Assembly (NCBI GenBank): GCA_022774645.1
Contig: JALFKQ010000035.1
Coordinates: 1 to 64,000 of the forward strand
DNA: 64,000 bases
Direction: 5' to 3'
Source of the DNA: Mycoplasmatota bacterium
GTDB taxonomy: Bacteria; Bacillota_I; Bacilli_A; RF39; UBA660
Positions 43,405-50,485 of this stretch are shown piece by piece. Each line of letters starts with the position of its first letter. Position 1 is the stretch's first letter. A program made the position numbers and the translations under genes. Under the pieces are notes generated by a model. The model ran no database searches. It had not been told where the DNA came from and saw only the letters and a program-made list of their open reading frames with translations.

Positions 43405-44218
43405 TATAAACTCCTTTTAATAATTCATTTTGTTTATCTCTTTCCCCCTGAATTACTGTATTAGAAGTTTTGTACTCGTCCTCCCAACATTTTTGATTAA
43501 ACCAGGTAGAACCATGTTTAATATATTGAATTGGAATCTTTTCTTGCTGAATATAATTTAGATACCTATTTAATCCATTCAATATATCTTGATATTGAAT
43601 ACCAGATTTCCTATATTTCAGATATTTTTGTTTAGCATCATTTTTACCTTGTTTGTTTGGATATAGTTTCCATAAATAATCAAATTCAGTATCTAAATTT
43701 TCAGGCAAACTTGGAAGGTTATTTTTATCTCTATCTTTATCTTTAATATTTGAACAATTTGTCCGACATTTGTCCTGATAAGTATCTTGTTCTTTTAAAA
43801 TTGATGATTTTTGATTATTATTATCTATACTATACTTATCTATACTATACTTATCTATACTGTGTATACATTCTGTATCCAAAGTGTATACATTGTTCTC
43901 ATCTACCTTTAATTGCGACTTTTCCATTTTGTAATTTGTTTGAACTATTCTATCCTTTTGAAGGTAATTATTTAATCGCCAATGTCTAATCACAATAACC
44001 CCACTTTCAAAAGGAATAACAAAATTTTTAGTTATCAAAACTTTAAGATCATCATCCTTATGTCCGGTCATTCTCATTATTGATTTCCAATTATCAACGA
44101 ATCCATCATCATCTGCATTCATTGATAAATGAAAATAAAGATTTTGTGAACTATCAGGCATTTCTAGAAATTTATCATTATTTGTAACTGATTTGTTAAA
44201 CATCCTTCTTTGTGCCAT
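43382..44218 (-). CDS. Phage replisome organiser (DnaD-like initiator)
   Basis: About 278 aa. The N-terminal winged-helix domain (MAQRRMFNKSVTNNDKFLEM, then DDGFVDNWKSIMRMTGHKDD) is typical of phage replisome organisers. The C-terminal part (LYPNKQGKNDAKQKYLKYRK to STWFNQKCWEDEY) is the DnaD-like tail. The linker contains a repeated SIDKY, encoded by DNA iterons. Start ATG with AGAGGTG upstream. Confidence 0.88.
   Translation of the reverse strand: MAQRRMFNKSVTNNDKFLEMPDSSQNLYFHLSMNADDDGFVDNWKSIMRMTGHKDDDLKVLITKNFVIPFESGVIVIRHWRLNNYLQKDRIVQTNYKMEKSQLKVDENNVYTLDTECIHSIDKYSIDKYSIDNNNQKSSILKEQDTYQDKCRTNCSNIKDKDRDKNNLPSLPENLDTEFDYLWKLYPNKQGKNDAKQKYLKYRKSGIQYQDILNGLNRYLNYIQQEKIPIQYIKHGSTWFNQKCWEDEYKTSNTVIQGERDKQNELLKGVYNGTIKID
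43821..43860. repeat. 15-bp iterons inside the replication gene
   Basis: Two perfect copies of TTATCTATACTATAC (43821-43835, 43836-43850) and 10 bp of a third. Initiator genes often carry their own origin, so this is a candidate phage ori. Confidence 0.65.
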
Positions 44219-44222
44219 CAAA

Positions 44223-44354
44223 TCACCTCTTTAACTTCTTTTTAATTTCATCAATGCAAGAAATTAAAAAATATATAATTATGAACACCCCCAAAACCCC
44301 GATAAAAATAAATATTAGTATTCCTATTATTTTTAATATAGCTTCAATTATCAT
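44223..44354 (-). CDS. Small phage membrane protein, 43 aa
   Basis: MIIEAILKIIGILIFIFIGV begins a single hydrophobic span and the chain ends with a basic tail (DEIKKKLKR). GGAGGG is 6 nt upstream, and the start overlaps the upstream stop (TAATG). The TGA stop lies close to the ribosome site of the replication gene. Confidence 0.6.
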   Translation of the reverse strand: MIIEAILKIIGILIFIFIGVLGVFIIIYFLISCIDEIKKKLKR

Positions 44355-44584
44355 TACTTTCCCTCCAACGAATTACAAACATAATACTTATCGCCTTCTT
44401 TTGTGTAAGAAACTTTTATTCCATATCCTTCGGCGGCACATTCTGTTGATTTTTTTTCAAGTGTTCTATCATCTTCATAAGATAAATAGTCAAACACCAT
44501 AATTATTGAAGAAATAATAATTATTATTCCAAGGGCTTGCAAAAGGTTTTTTACCCAAGGTTTTAGTACTTTTTTAGTTTTCAT
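44354..44584 (-). CDS. Phage membrane protein with conserved Cys, 76 aa
   Basis: Starts MKTKKVLKPWVKNLLQALGI (helix about residues 16-35), then an extracytoplasmic tail with CAAEGYG and YYVCN (a possible disulfide). GAGGTG lies 7 nt upstream of the ATG 44584. Not recognised. Confidence 0.6.
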   Translation of the reverse strand: MKTKKVLKPWVKNLLQALGIIIIISSIIMVFDYLSYEDDRTLEKKSTECAAEGYGIKVSYTKEGDKYYVCNSLEGK

Positions 44585-44765
44585 CGTTAAACACCTCAAT
44601 TCCTATATATTTTTTTAAAACTTCTGGATATATAATGTAATTCCATCTTTTGTTAACTTTTACAGCAGAACCAAATGGCAATCTTCCATTTTGTAATCCA
44701 ATCCTAATAAATTGAGGTGATTTATTTATTAATTTAGATAATTCTTTAATTGTTATTTTTTTCAT
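44574..44765 (-). CDS. Xis-like helix-turn-helix protein
   Basis: 63 aa: MKKITIKELSKLINKSPQFI, then a GRLPFGSAVKVNKRWNYIIYP wing. This is the winged-helix (HTH_17/MerR-like) pattern of small excisionases and regulators. It is the first gene behind the left inverted repeat of the switch. Confidence 0.7.
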   Translation of the reverse strand: MKKITIKELSKLINKSPQFIRIGLQNGRLPFGSAVKVNKRWNYIIYPEVLKKYIGIEVFNDEN

Positions 44766-44775
44766 AAAAATCCTT

Positions 44776-44810
44776 TCTTATATTTTGTATTTAGTTTTCC
44801 AGACTATTGT
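44776..44810 (-). repeat. Left 35-bp inverted repeat of the switch segment
   Basis: Matches the reverse complement of 45984-46018 at 34 of 35 bases. The Cro stop codon lies in its inner end; the outer end leads into the Xis-like gene. Confidence 0.95.
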
Positions 44811-45034
44811 TGAATTTTTTCAACTTTTGGTTGAAAAAAATATAAATGAATATCTTTCGGTTCAATATCAAGATAAATTCTTATTTTTTCTATTTCCCAA
44901 GTAGTAAATGGAAAATGATTATTAAGTTTCATAGATAAACTCTGATGAGTAATGCCAATTAGCTTAGCTAATTCTTTTCTATTTCTAAATTTTTCCTTGA
45001 TTTTTCCAATTAGTTTATCATAATCAAACTTCAT
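44804..45034 (-). CDS. Cro-like repressor
   Basis: 76 aa starting MKFDYDKLIGKIKEKFRNRK, with the helix-turn-helix RKELAKLIGITHQSLSMKL. AAAGGAGG stands upstream of the ATG 45034. The last codons carry a perfect operator palindrome (44809-44824), so binding may close its own transcription. Confidence 0.85.
   Translation of the reverse strand: MKFDYDKLIGKIKEKFRNRKELAKLIGITHQSLSMKLNNHFPFTTWEIEKIRIYLDIEPKDIHLYFFQPKVEKIQQ
44809..44824. promoter_or_regulatory. Operator O4 in the cro 3' end
   Basis: Perfect dyad GTTGAATTTTTTCAAC, identical to the operators in the cI-cro spacer. Confidence 0.75.
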
Positions 45035-45050
45035 TTCATATCCTCCTTTC

Positions 45051-45185
45051 AAGTTGAATTTTTTCAACTTACACTCTAATTATATATTTTAAATTTTTTA
45101 TAGTCAATAATATTTTTGAATTTTTTCAACTTTATTTACATTTTGTTAAAATAAAATTGATTTTTTTCAATTTTTTGTTTATAAT
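45051..45185. promoter_or_regulatory. Divergent cI-cro promoters with three operators
   Basis: Cro promoter (minus): TTGACT 45102-45107, 17 nt, TATAAT 45079-45084. cI promoter (plus): TTGATT 45157-45162, 17 nt, TATAAT 45180-45185. Operators: 45051-45070 (perfect 20-bp dyad, just after the cro start point), 45115-45130 (above the cro -35) and 45156-45171 (over the cI -35). This is a lambda-like layout. Confidence 0.85.
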
Positions 45186-45211
45186 ATAAATATATGAAAA
45201 AGGGGTGTATT

Positions 45212-45943
45212 ATGATTGTTGATACATTTACAAATAGGCTTAATCAAGCTATGCATGAACAGGGATTGAGACAAATAGATTTAGTTAAAAAAACAAAATT
45301 AGTGATGGAAAAATACATTAAAAATTACAAAGGTAATGGAATAGATAAGTCACTACTAAATAAATACATCAAAGGTGTAGCAATTGCAAAGCAAGATAAA
45401 ATATATATACTAGCAAAAGCACTTAATGTAAGTGAAGGATGGCTAATGGGATATGATGTTGACAAAGATAGAGATTGGATCGAAGATGAAGATTATTCAA
45501 CACTAATGATTGATAATGGAAGATATATAGAAACAGAAATAAAAACAATAAAAATTCCAGTTCTTGGAAAAGTTCCAGCAGGAACACCAATTGAGGCTAT
45601 CCAAGATGTCATAGGATATGAAAATATCCCAGCAACAATGCTTAATTCCGGTGAAAATTATTTTGCTCTAAAAATAGATGGAAATAGTATGTCTCCTGAC
45701 TATAAAAACGGAGATATAATTATAGTCAAACAACAAGAAGATTGTAATTCCGGGGATGATTGCGTAGTTATGGTTAATGGTGATGATGCAACATTCAAAA
45801 GAGTTATTAAACAAAATAATGCAATTATTTTAAAACCATTAAATAATGAATATGAACCTTATTATTTTACATCAAAAGAAATAATTACAAAACCAGTTAA
45901 AATAATTGGAGTTGCAATTGAAATAAGAAGAAAATTAAAATAA
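45212..45943 (+). CDS. CI-type repressor (XRE + S24 LexA-like)
   Basis: About 243 aa. The N-terminal XRE helix-turn-helix (LRQIDLVKKTKLVMEKYI, then SLLNKYIKGVAI) is followed by a self-cleaving domain with Ala-Gly in KVPAGTPIEA, catalytic Ser in GNSMSPDY and Lys in ATFKRV. DNA damage via RecA would inactivate it. The start is ATG 45212 with AGGGGTG 4 nt upstream; an ATG six codons earlier is less likely. Confidence 0.92.
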   Translation: MIVDTFTNRLNQAMHEQGLRQIDLVKKTKLVMEKYIKNYKGNGIDKSLLNKYIKGVAIAKQDKIYILAKALNVSEGWLMGYDVDKDRDWIEDEDYSTLMIDNGRYIETEIKTIKIPVLGKVPAGTPIEAIQDVIGYENIPATMLNSGENYFALKIDGNSMSPDYKNGDIIIVKQQEDCNSGDDCVVMVNGDDATFKRVIKQNNAIILKPLNNEYEPYYFTSKEIITKPVKIIGVAIEIRRKLK

Positions 45944-45975
45944 AAAAAGAATCTACCCTTGACAATAGATTCTTT
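45942..45975 (-). terminator. Terminator facing back into cI
   Basis: A perfect 10-bp stem (45946-45955 with 45966-45975). The T7 tract is on the minus strand side, so it stops transcription coming leftward into the cI 3' end; on the plus strand it has no T tract. Confidence 0.75.
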
Positions 45976-45983
45976 GAAAAATC

Positions 45984-46018
45984 ACAATAGTCTGGAAAAC
46001 TAAAAACAAAATATAAGA
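45984..46018 (+). repeat. Right 35-bp inverted repeat of the switch segment
   Basis: The partner of 44776-44810. Read outward, both repeats begin ACAATAGTCTGGAAAACTAA. Confidence 0.95.
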
Positions 46019-46090
46019 TATAATGTTACGGATTTTTCTATTTCATTATATCAAAATTGTAATAAAAAAACAATATTAGGAGGATATATA

Positions 46091-47137
46091 ATGAAATTAC
46101 CAAATGGCTTTGGATCAATTCAAAAATTACCTGGGAATAGAAGGAATCCATATAGAGTTACTAAAACAATAGGATGGGATGAAATAACCGGAAAACAGAT
46201 TAGAAAAACAATAGGATATTTTGAATCAAAAGTAAAAGCATTGCAAGAATTAGCAATTTATAATGAAAATCCATATGATATAGATACTAGAAATATTACA
46301 GTTGAAAAGTTACATCAAAAATGGGAAGATGAAAAGTATCCAAAGATTGCATATAAAACAAAGCAAGTATATAACATGTGTTGGAATTATTGTAAAGATA
46401 TAAAAGATATGCCATTTATCAACATTAAACTAACGCATTTGCAATCAATAGTTGACTCTATGGGAAATAAATGGTCCGCCAAAAAAGCATTTAAAAATTT
46501 ATGGAATCAATTATTTGATTATGCAATCAAAAATGATATTAATATTAAAAAATATTCAACATATATAGACATAGGCAAAAAAACAACAAAATTAGAAAGA
46601 ATACCATTTGAAAAATGGGAAATAGATAAAATGTGGAAAAACATAGACAGAATGGACTACATAGATACAATACTAATATTAATATACACAGGTTTACGAA
46701 TAAATGAATTATTAGATATAAAAATAGAAAATGTAAATATAGAAGAAGAATACATGCGAGGAGGAATGAAAACATTAGCTGGAACTAACAGAATAATTCC
46801 ACTTCACAAAAAAATAATACCATTAATAAAAAAGTATTATGATAAGTCTGTTGAAATAGGATGTAAATATTTAATTGCTAACTCTCTTGGTAACCAAATG
46901 AAATATTCAAATTATAGAAGAGAAAAATGGGACAAAATGATGGAACAACTAGAATTAAATAAAGATCATAAACCACACGATACTAGACATACATTTTCAA
47001 CAATGATGGATAGAACACCCGCAAACAAATTATGTACAAAAAGAATACTTGGCCATTCTAGTACAGACATTACCGAAAAAGTGTACACACATAAAGATAT
47101 AAAAGATTTAATAGAAGCAGTTAACTACTTGGATTAA
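46091..47137 (+). CDS. Prophage integrase (tyrosine recombinase)
   Basis: 348 aa: an N-terminal AP2-like arm-binding domain (LPNGFGSIQKLPGNRRNPYR), an SAM-like core-binding domain, and a catalytic domain with Arg in GLRINELL, Lys in GGMKTLAGT, His-x-x-Arg in HDTRHTF, His in LGHSS and Tyr in VYTHKD. AGGAGG precedes the ATG. It stands next to attR, pointing at it, so this is the integrase that inserted the phage into rpsI. Confidence 0.95.
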   Translation: MKLPNGFGSIQKLPGNRRNPYRVTKTIGWDEITGKQIRKTIGYFESKVKALQELAIYNENPYDIDTRNITVEKLHQKWEDEKYPKIAYKTKQVYNMCWNYCKDIKDMPFINIKLTHLQSIVDSMGNKWSAKKAFKNLWNQLFDYAIKNDINIKKYSTYIDIGKKTTKLERIPFEKWEIDKMWKNIDRMDYIDTILILIYTGLRINELLDIKIENVNIEEEYMRGGMKTLAGTNRIIPLHKKIIPLIKKYYDKSVEIGCKYLIANSLGNQMKYSNYRREKWDKMMEQLELNKDHKPHDTRHTFSTMMDRTPANKLCTKRILGHSSTDITEKVYTHKDIKDLIEAVNYLD

Positions 47138-47154
47138 ATCTTTTTTATTTTATA

Positions 47155-47187
47155 GTGTGTGCTACTTGTGTGCTACTTGTGTGCTAC
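47155..47187 (+). repeat. Integrase arm-type repeats, right end
   Basis: Three direct copies of GTGTGCTAC at 11-bp spacing (47157-47165, 47168-47176, 47179-47187). Confidence 0.75.
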
Positions 47188-47226
47188 GAACTAGATTTTA
47201 TGATGTCTAATGAGTATCTTAACAAA

Positions 47227-47259
47227 ATAAAAACCCCATAAATACAGGATTTACAGGGT
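47227..47259 (-). terminator. Phage-supplied terminator behind rpsI
   Basis: A 10-bp stem with two G-U pairs (47233-47242 with 47250-47259) and a T-rich minus-strand tail. It lies between attR and int and replaces the displaced host terminator. Confidence 0.65.
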
Positions 47260-47268
47260 ATTTTATCA

Positions 47269-47289
47269 TAGATTTTACTATCTCTTAGA
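47269..47289. other. attR core within the rpsI 3' end
   Basis: The core covers the last three codons and stop of rpsI (Ser-Lys-Arg-stop), so integration leaves S9 intact. Confidence 0.88.
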
Positions 47290-47673
47290 GAATTGTGGTG
47301 CTCTACGAGCTTTCTTAAGACCATATTTCTTTCTTTCTTTAATTCTAGCATCTCTTGTAATCATTCCGTTAGATTTTAAAGTTGGTCTAGTTTCAGCATT
47401 AGCAAGCATTAAAGCTCTTGCTATACCTAATCTAATAGCTCCAGTTTGACCAGAGAAACCTCCACCTTTAACAACAACTTCAACATCATACTTTTCAACA
47501 GCATCAGCAAGTTGTAATGGTTGGATTAAATCCATAACAAGAGTTTCATAAGGCATATAATCTTTAACATCTTTACCATTAACAGTAATTTTACCTTTAC
47601 CTGGCATTAATGTAACCTTAGCAACACTTCTTTTTCTTCTGCCTAATGCAGTAAATTTAGTTTTTTCTGCCAT
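47278..47673 (-). CDS. rpsI: 30S ribosomal protein S9
   Basis: 131 aa, ending [12 protein letters not shown], the conserved C-terminal tail that reaches the P-site t[23 protein letters not shown] is at the N-terminus. It is in the rplM-rpsI operon and lies 2 nt after rplM. The 3' end is the phage attachment site. Confidence 0.98.
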   Translation of the reverse strand: MAEKTKFTALGRRKRSVAKVTLMPGKGKITVNGKDVKDYMPYETLVMDLIQPLQLADAVEKYDVEVVVKGGGFSGQTGAIRLGIARALMLANAETRPTLKSNGMITRDARIKERKKYGLKKARRAPQFSKR

Positions 47674-47674
47674 A

Positions 47675-48106
47675 TTACTTTACCTCTAATCTTTCTGGTT
47701 TTTGAGCTTCATGTTTATGTTCATTACCTGCATATACAAATAATTGTCTATACATATCTCTTCCAAGTCTATTCTTAGGAAGCATATTCTTAACAGCTCT
47801 TTCTACCATTTCTACTGGATATTTTTCTTTCATAGTTCTAGCAGTTCTTTCTCTTAAACCACCTGGATATCCACTATGATTATAGTACATTTTTTTGTCT
47901 AACTTATTACCAGTTAAAACAACTTTTTCTGCATTGATAATAATAACATTATCTCCACAAGCAACATAAGGAGTAAATGTAGGTTTATTTTTACCTCTTA
48001 ACACAGAAGCAGCTAAAGCAGCAACTTTACCTAAAACTTGTCCTTCTGCATCAATTACATACCACTTATGTTCAACATCTTCTTTTCTTAACATAAATGT
48101 TTTCAT
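47675..48106 (-). CDS. rplM: 50S ribosomal protein L13
   Basis: 143 aa: [20 protein letters not shown], then [12 protein letters not shown], the middle [10 protein letters not shown], and [13 protein letters not shown]. Normal length and clear identity; first gene of the rplM-rpsI operon. Confidence 0.98.
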   Translation of the reverse strand: MKTFMLRKEDVEHKWYVIDAEGQVLGKVAALAASVLRGKNKPTFTPYVACGDNVIIINAEKVVLTGNKLDKKMYYNHSGYPGGLRERTARTMKEKYPVEMVERAVKNMLPKNRLGRDMYRQLFVYAGNEHKHEAQKPERLEVK

Positions 48107-48234
48107 ATTTAAATTTTCCCTTCTTTAATTTGAGTGCCATCACATTTGCAACTATGACATTTCTTTCCCACAGAAACTGCACCCTCTTCAAATGTACCGT
48201 GCCTATTATATACTAAAAATACTCAATTTGTCAA
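48107..48234 (-). promoter_or_regulatory. rplM promoter and candidate L13 leader
   Basis: TGTCAA/ATTATA on the plus strand gives, on the minus strand, TTGACA (48229-48234), an 18-nt spacer and TATAAT (48205-48210). The ~95-nt leader has short hairpins (GCAC/GTGC and TTTCT/AGAAA). Firmicute rplM leaders are known autoregulators; the structural match here is not proven. Confidence 0.5.
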
Positions 48235-48305
48235 TATTTTTTTTACCTTGACAATAATATGATTATTATTATAAAATAAATATGTATAATTAAGGAGAAA
48301 TTAAA

Positions 48306-49361
48306 ATGAAGAATAAAGGGTTATTTATCATATTTATAATATTATTTATATTATCAGCTTCTGCTGCAGGAATTGGTTATTATGAACATACAAAGAAAGA
48401 ACCAACAGTTCCTAACAACAATAATTCAAAAGATGGAAAAATCACTTATAAATACTATTTAGAAGATTTAGAAGTAGAACAAATGCCAACTAATGAAAAA
48501 ATACTAGATGATTTAGGAAATGAAACAGATAAATATAAATATAAATTTTCTAAATTTCAATGCACTGATAGTACAATAGTTGGTCAATTCGATGAAGAAG
48601 AATGGAAATTCGTACCAAATGAAGAAAAAGAATCTATTTGTAACTTATTTTTTGTTAACAGTACATATGAAGTTACTTTAACCATAACAAATGGAAAAGC
48701 AGATGACAACAATCCTAAATATATAGAAAGAGAAAAAGATGGAGAATTCGTAATTATTCCATCAGAAGGATATAAATTTGAAAGCACACAATGTTCAGAT
48801 GATAAAACAGCAACATGGAACGAACAAAATAATACATTAACAATTAATGCTATAATGAAAAATGTAGCATGTAAAGTAATATTTTCAATTAAAGAATTAA
48901 AAATGGATGTAACAGTAGTAAATGGAAAAGGAACAACAACTGAAACAGCTAAATATGGAGAATCTGTTGAAGCAATAGTTGAACCTAATGAAGGTTTCCA
49001 AACCCCAACAATAAACTGTACAAATAATCAAGCAGCTGAATTCAAAGATAATAAATTAATAATTTCAAAGTTAACAGACAATACAAAATGTACTTTAACC
49101 TTTGTTGCTAAACCAACAAAAAAATATAGCATTAAAATTGATACATTACCTGATACAATAACAATAGTAAAAGGTAGTAAAGAAAATAGTGTTGAAGAAG
49201 GAAAAACTGGATCCTTTACATTAAAAGGACAAGATAGTATTAAACCAAAAATAGAATGTTCTGTTCAACCTTCAAATGAAGATAACTCAAATGGTGAATA
49301 TACCTATACTTTCCTAAATGTTACAAAAGATATAACTTGTAAAGTTACAGCAACAGAGTAG
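48306..49361 (+). CDS. Surface protein with four Cys-paired repeats
   Basis: 351 aa. A membrane anchor (residues 5-25) is followed by an extracellular region of four units, each with two Cys ~28-35 residues apart (starting CTDSTIVGQF, CSDDKTATWN, CTNNQAAEFK, CSVQPSNEDN). They have a VTLTITNGK / KMDVTVVNGK strand in each, similar to divergent InlB B-repeats. The N-terminal anchor leaves the repeats outside the cell. Promoter TTGACA 48248-48253 with a -10 near 48270; GGAG ribosome site. Confidence 0.75.
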   Translation: MKNKGLFIIFIILFILSASAAGIGYYEHTKKEPTVPNNNNSKDGKITYKYYLEDLEVEQMPTNEKILDDLGNETDKYKYKFSKFQCTDSTIVGQFDEEEWKFVPNEEKESICNLFFVNSTYEVTLTITNGKADDNNPKYIEREKDGEFVIIPSEGYKFESTQCSDDKTATWNEQNNTLTINAIMKNVACKVIFSIKELKMDVTVVNGKGTTTETAKYGESVEAIVEPNEGFQTPTINCTNNQAAEFKDNKLIISKLTDNTKCTLTFVAKPTKKYSIKIDTLPDTITIVKGSKENSVEEGKTGSFTLKGQDSIKPKIECSVQPSNEDNSNGEYTYTFLNVTKDITCKVTATE

Positions 49362-49378
49362 CTATAAGCTACTTTTTT
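49358..49378 (+). terminator. Terminator of the surface protein gene
   Basis: GTAGCT/AGCTAC stem with T6. Confidence 0.85.
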
Positions 49379-49426
49379 CTTGCAAAAATATTTATAAAAT
49401 GTTAAATTAGCACTGAGGAAAAAAAT

Positions 49427-50443
49427 ATGTGGAAAATAGGAAATGTAGAAATTAAAAATAGAATAGTATTTGCCCCAATGGCTGGTATATCAAACGAATC
49501 ATTTAGAAAAATAATTAAATCTATGAATCCAGGACTTATTTATAGTGAAATGATAAGTAATATGGGAATTATATACAACAGTAAAAACACAATAGACATG
49601 TTAAAAATAAATGATAAAGAAAGGCCAATAAGTATACAAATATTTGGAAGTGACGAAGAAACATTTATTCAAGCAGCAAAATATATAGAAGAAAATATAC
49701 ATCCAGACATAATAGATATTAATATGGGATGTCCTGTGCCAAAAGTAGCTTTAAAATCACAAGCAGGATCAAATCTTTTAAAAAATCCAGATAAAATATA
49801 TAAAATAGTTTCATCTGTAGTAAATACTGTTAATATTCCAGTAACTGTTAAAATTAGAGCGGGCTGGAACAAAAATTCAATTAACTGTGTAGAAGTAGCA
49901 AAAACAATAGAAAATGCAGGAGCAAGTGCTATAGCAATACATCCAAGAACAAGAGAGCAAGGATACACCGGAAATGCTGATTGGACATTAATTAAAAAAG
50001 TTAAGGATGCAGTTAATATTCCAGTTATCGGAAACGGTGATGTTAAAACAATTAAAGATGCAAAAAAAATGTTAGAAGAAACCGGATGTGATGCAGTAAT
50101 GATTGGAAGAGCTACAATCGGAAATCCTTGGTTTATAAAAGAATGTGTAGAATATGTTGAAAATAATAACATTATAGATAAACCCACTTACAAAGAAAGA
50201 ATAGATATGTTGGTTAAACACTATGAAATATTAAAAAAAGACACAAATCCTAAAAAAGCATTACTCGATATTAAAACGCATGCACTAGCCTATCTAAAAT
50301 ACATTCCAAATTCAAAAGAATTAAAACAAGAAATAGCCTGTTCAAAAACAGAAGATGAATTTGATAATTGTATAAAAAAACTATATAATCACATAAAATG
50401 TATAAATTGTGAAAATAATAAAAATACTGACAATTCCTTGTAA
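49427..50443 (+). CDS. dus: tRNA-dihydrouridine synthase
   Basis: 338 aa, FMN-dependent. APMAGISNESFRKI, the active-site Cys in NMGCPVPKVA, FMN contacts in GNGDV and GRATIGNPWF. Reduces uridine to dihydrouridine in tRNA. The nearest group is the DusB family of Firmicutes, but the substrate position cannot be told. Confidence 0.95.
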   Translation: MWKIGNVEIKNRIVFAPMAGISNESFRKIIKSMNPGLIYSEMISNMGIIYNSKNTIDMLKINDKERPISIQIFGSDEETFIQAAKYIEENIHPDIIDINMGCPVPKVALKSQAGSNLLKNPDKIYKIVSSVVNTVNIPVTVKIRAGWNKNSINCVEVAKTIENAGASAIAIHPRTREQGYTGNADWTLIKKVKDAVNIPVIGNGDVKTIKDAKKMLEETGCDAVMIGRATIGNPWFIKECVEYVENNNIIDKPTYKERIDMLVKHYEILKKDTNPKKALLDIKTHALAYLKYIPNSKELKQEIACSKTEDEFDNCIKKLYNHIKCINCENNKNTDNSL

Positions 50444-50457
50444 AGCCAGTATTTTTT
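50421..50457 (+). terminator. Terminator of dus
   Basis: A 9-bp stem AAAATACTG/CAGTATTTT (50421-50429 with 50447-50455) and a T tract. It overlaps the dus stop codon. Confidence 0.85.
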
Positions 50458-50485
50458 GTTATATAATTAAAACAAGGAGGATTAT

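Larger units (their letters stand above)
16858..47289. mobile_element. Integrated siphovirus-like prophage (~30.4 kb)
   Basis: Bounded by a 21-bp direct repeat with one mismatch (16858-16878 and 47269-47289). It contains integrase, CI/Cro switch, replication, packaging, HK97-type head, long non-contractile tail and lysis modules in order, all apparently intact. The lytic genes read leftward from the Cro promoter; integrase and CI read rightward. It looks complete rather than remnant. Confidence 0.93.

Noticed and set aside
43821-43860. CRISPR-like array
   Set aside because: The units are directly abutting without spacers and lie within a gene.
46545-46775. 76-aa ORF antisense to integrase
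   Set aside because: Hydrophobic antisense frame of an AT-rich gene without ribosome site or promoter.
16918-47187. GTGTGCTAC repeats as the att core
   Set aside because: Unequal copy number (two and three) and location inside the rpsI-end repeat; the core at the gene end fits better. They look like arm sites.
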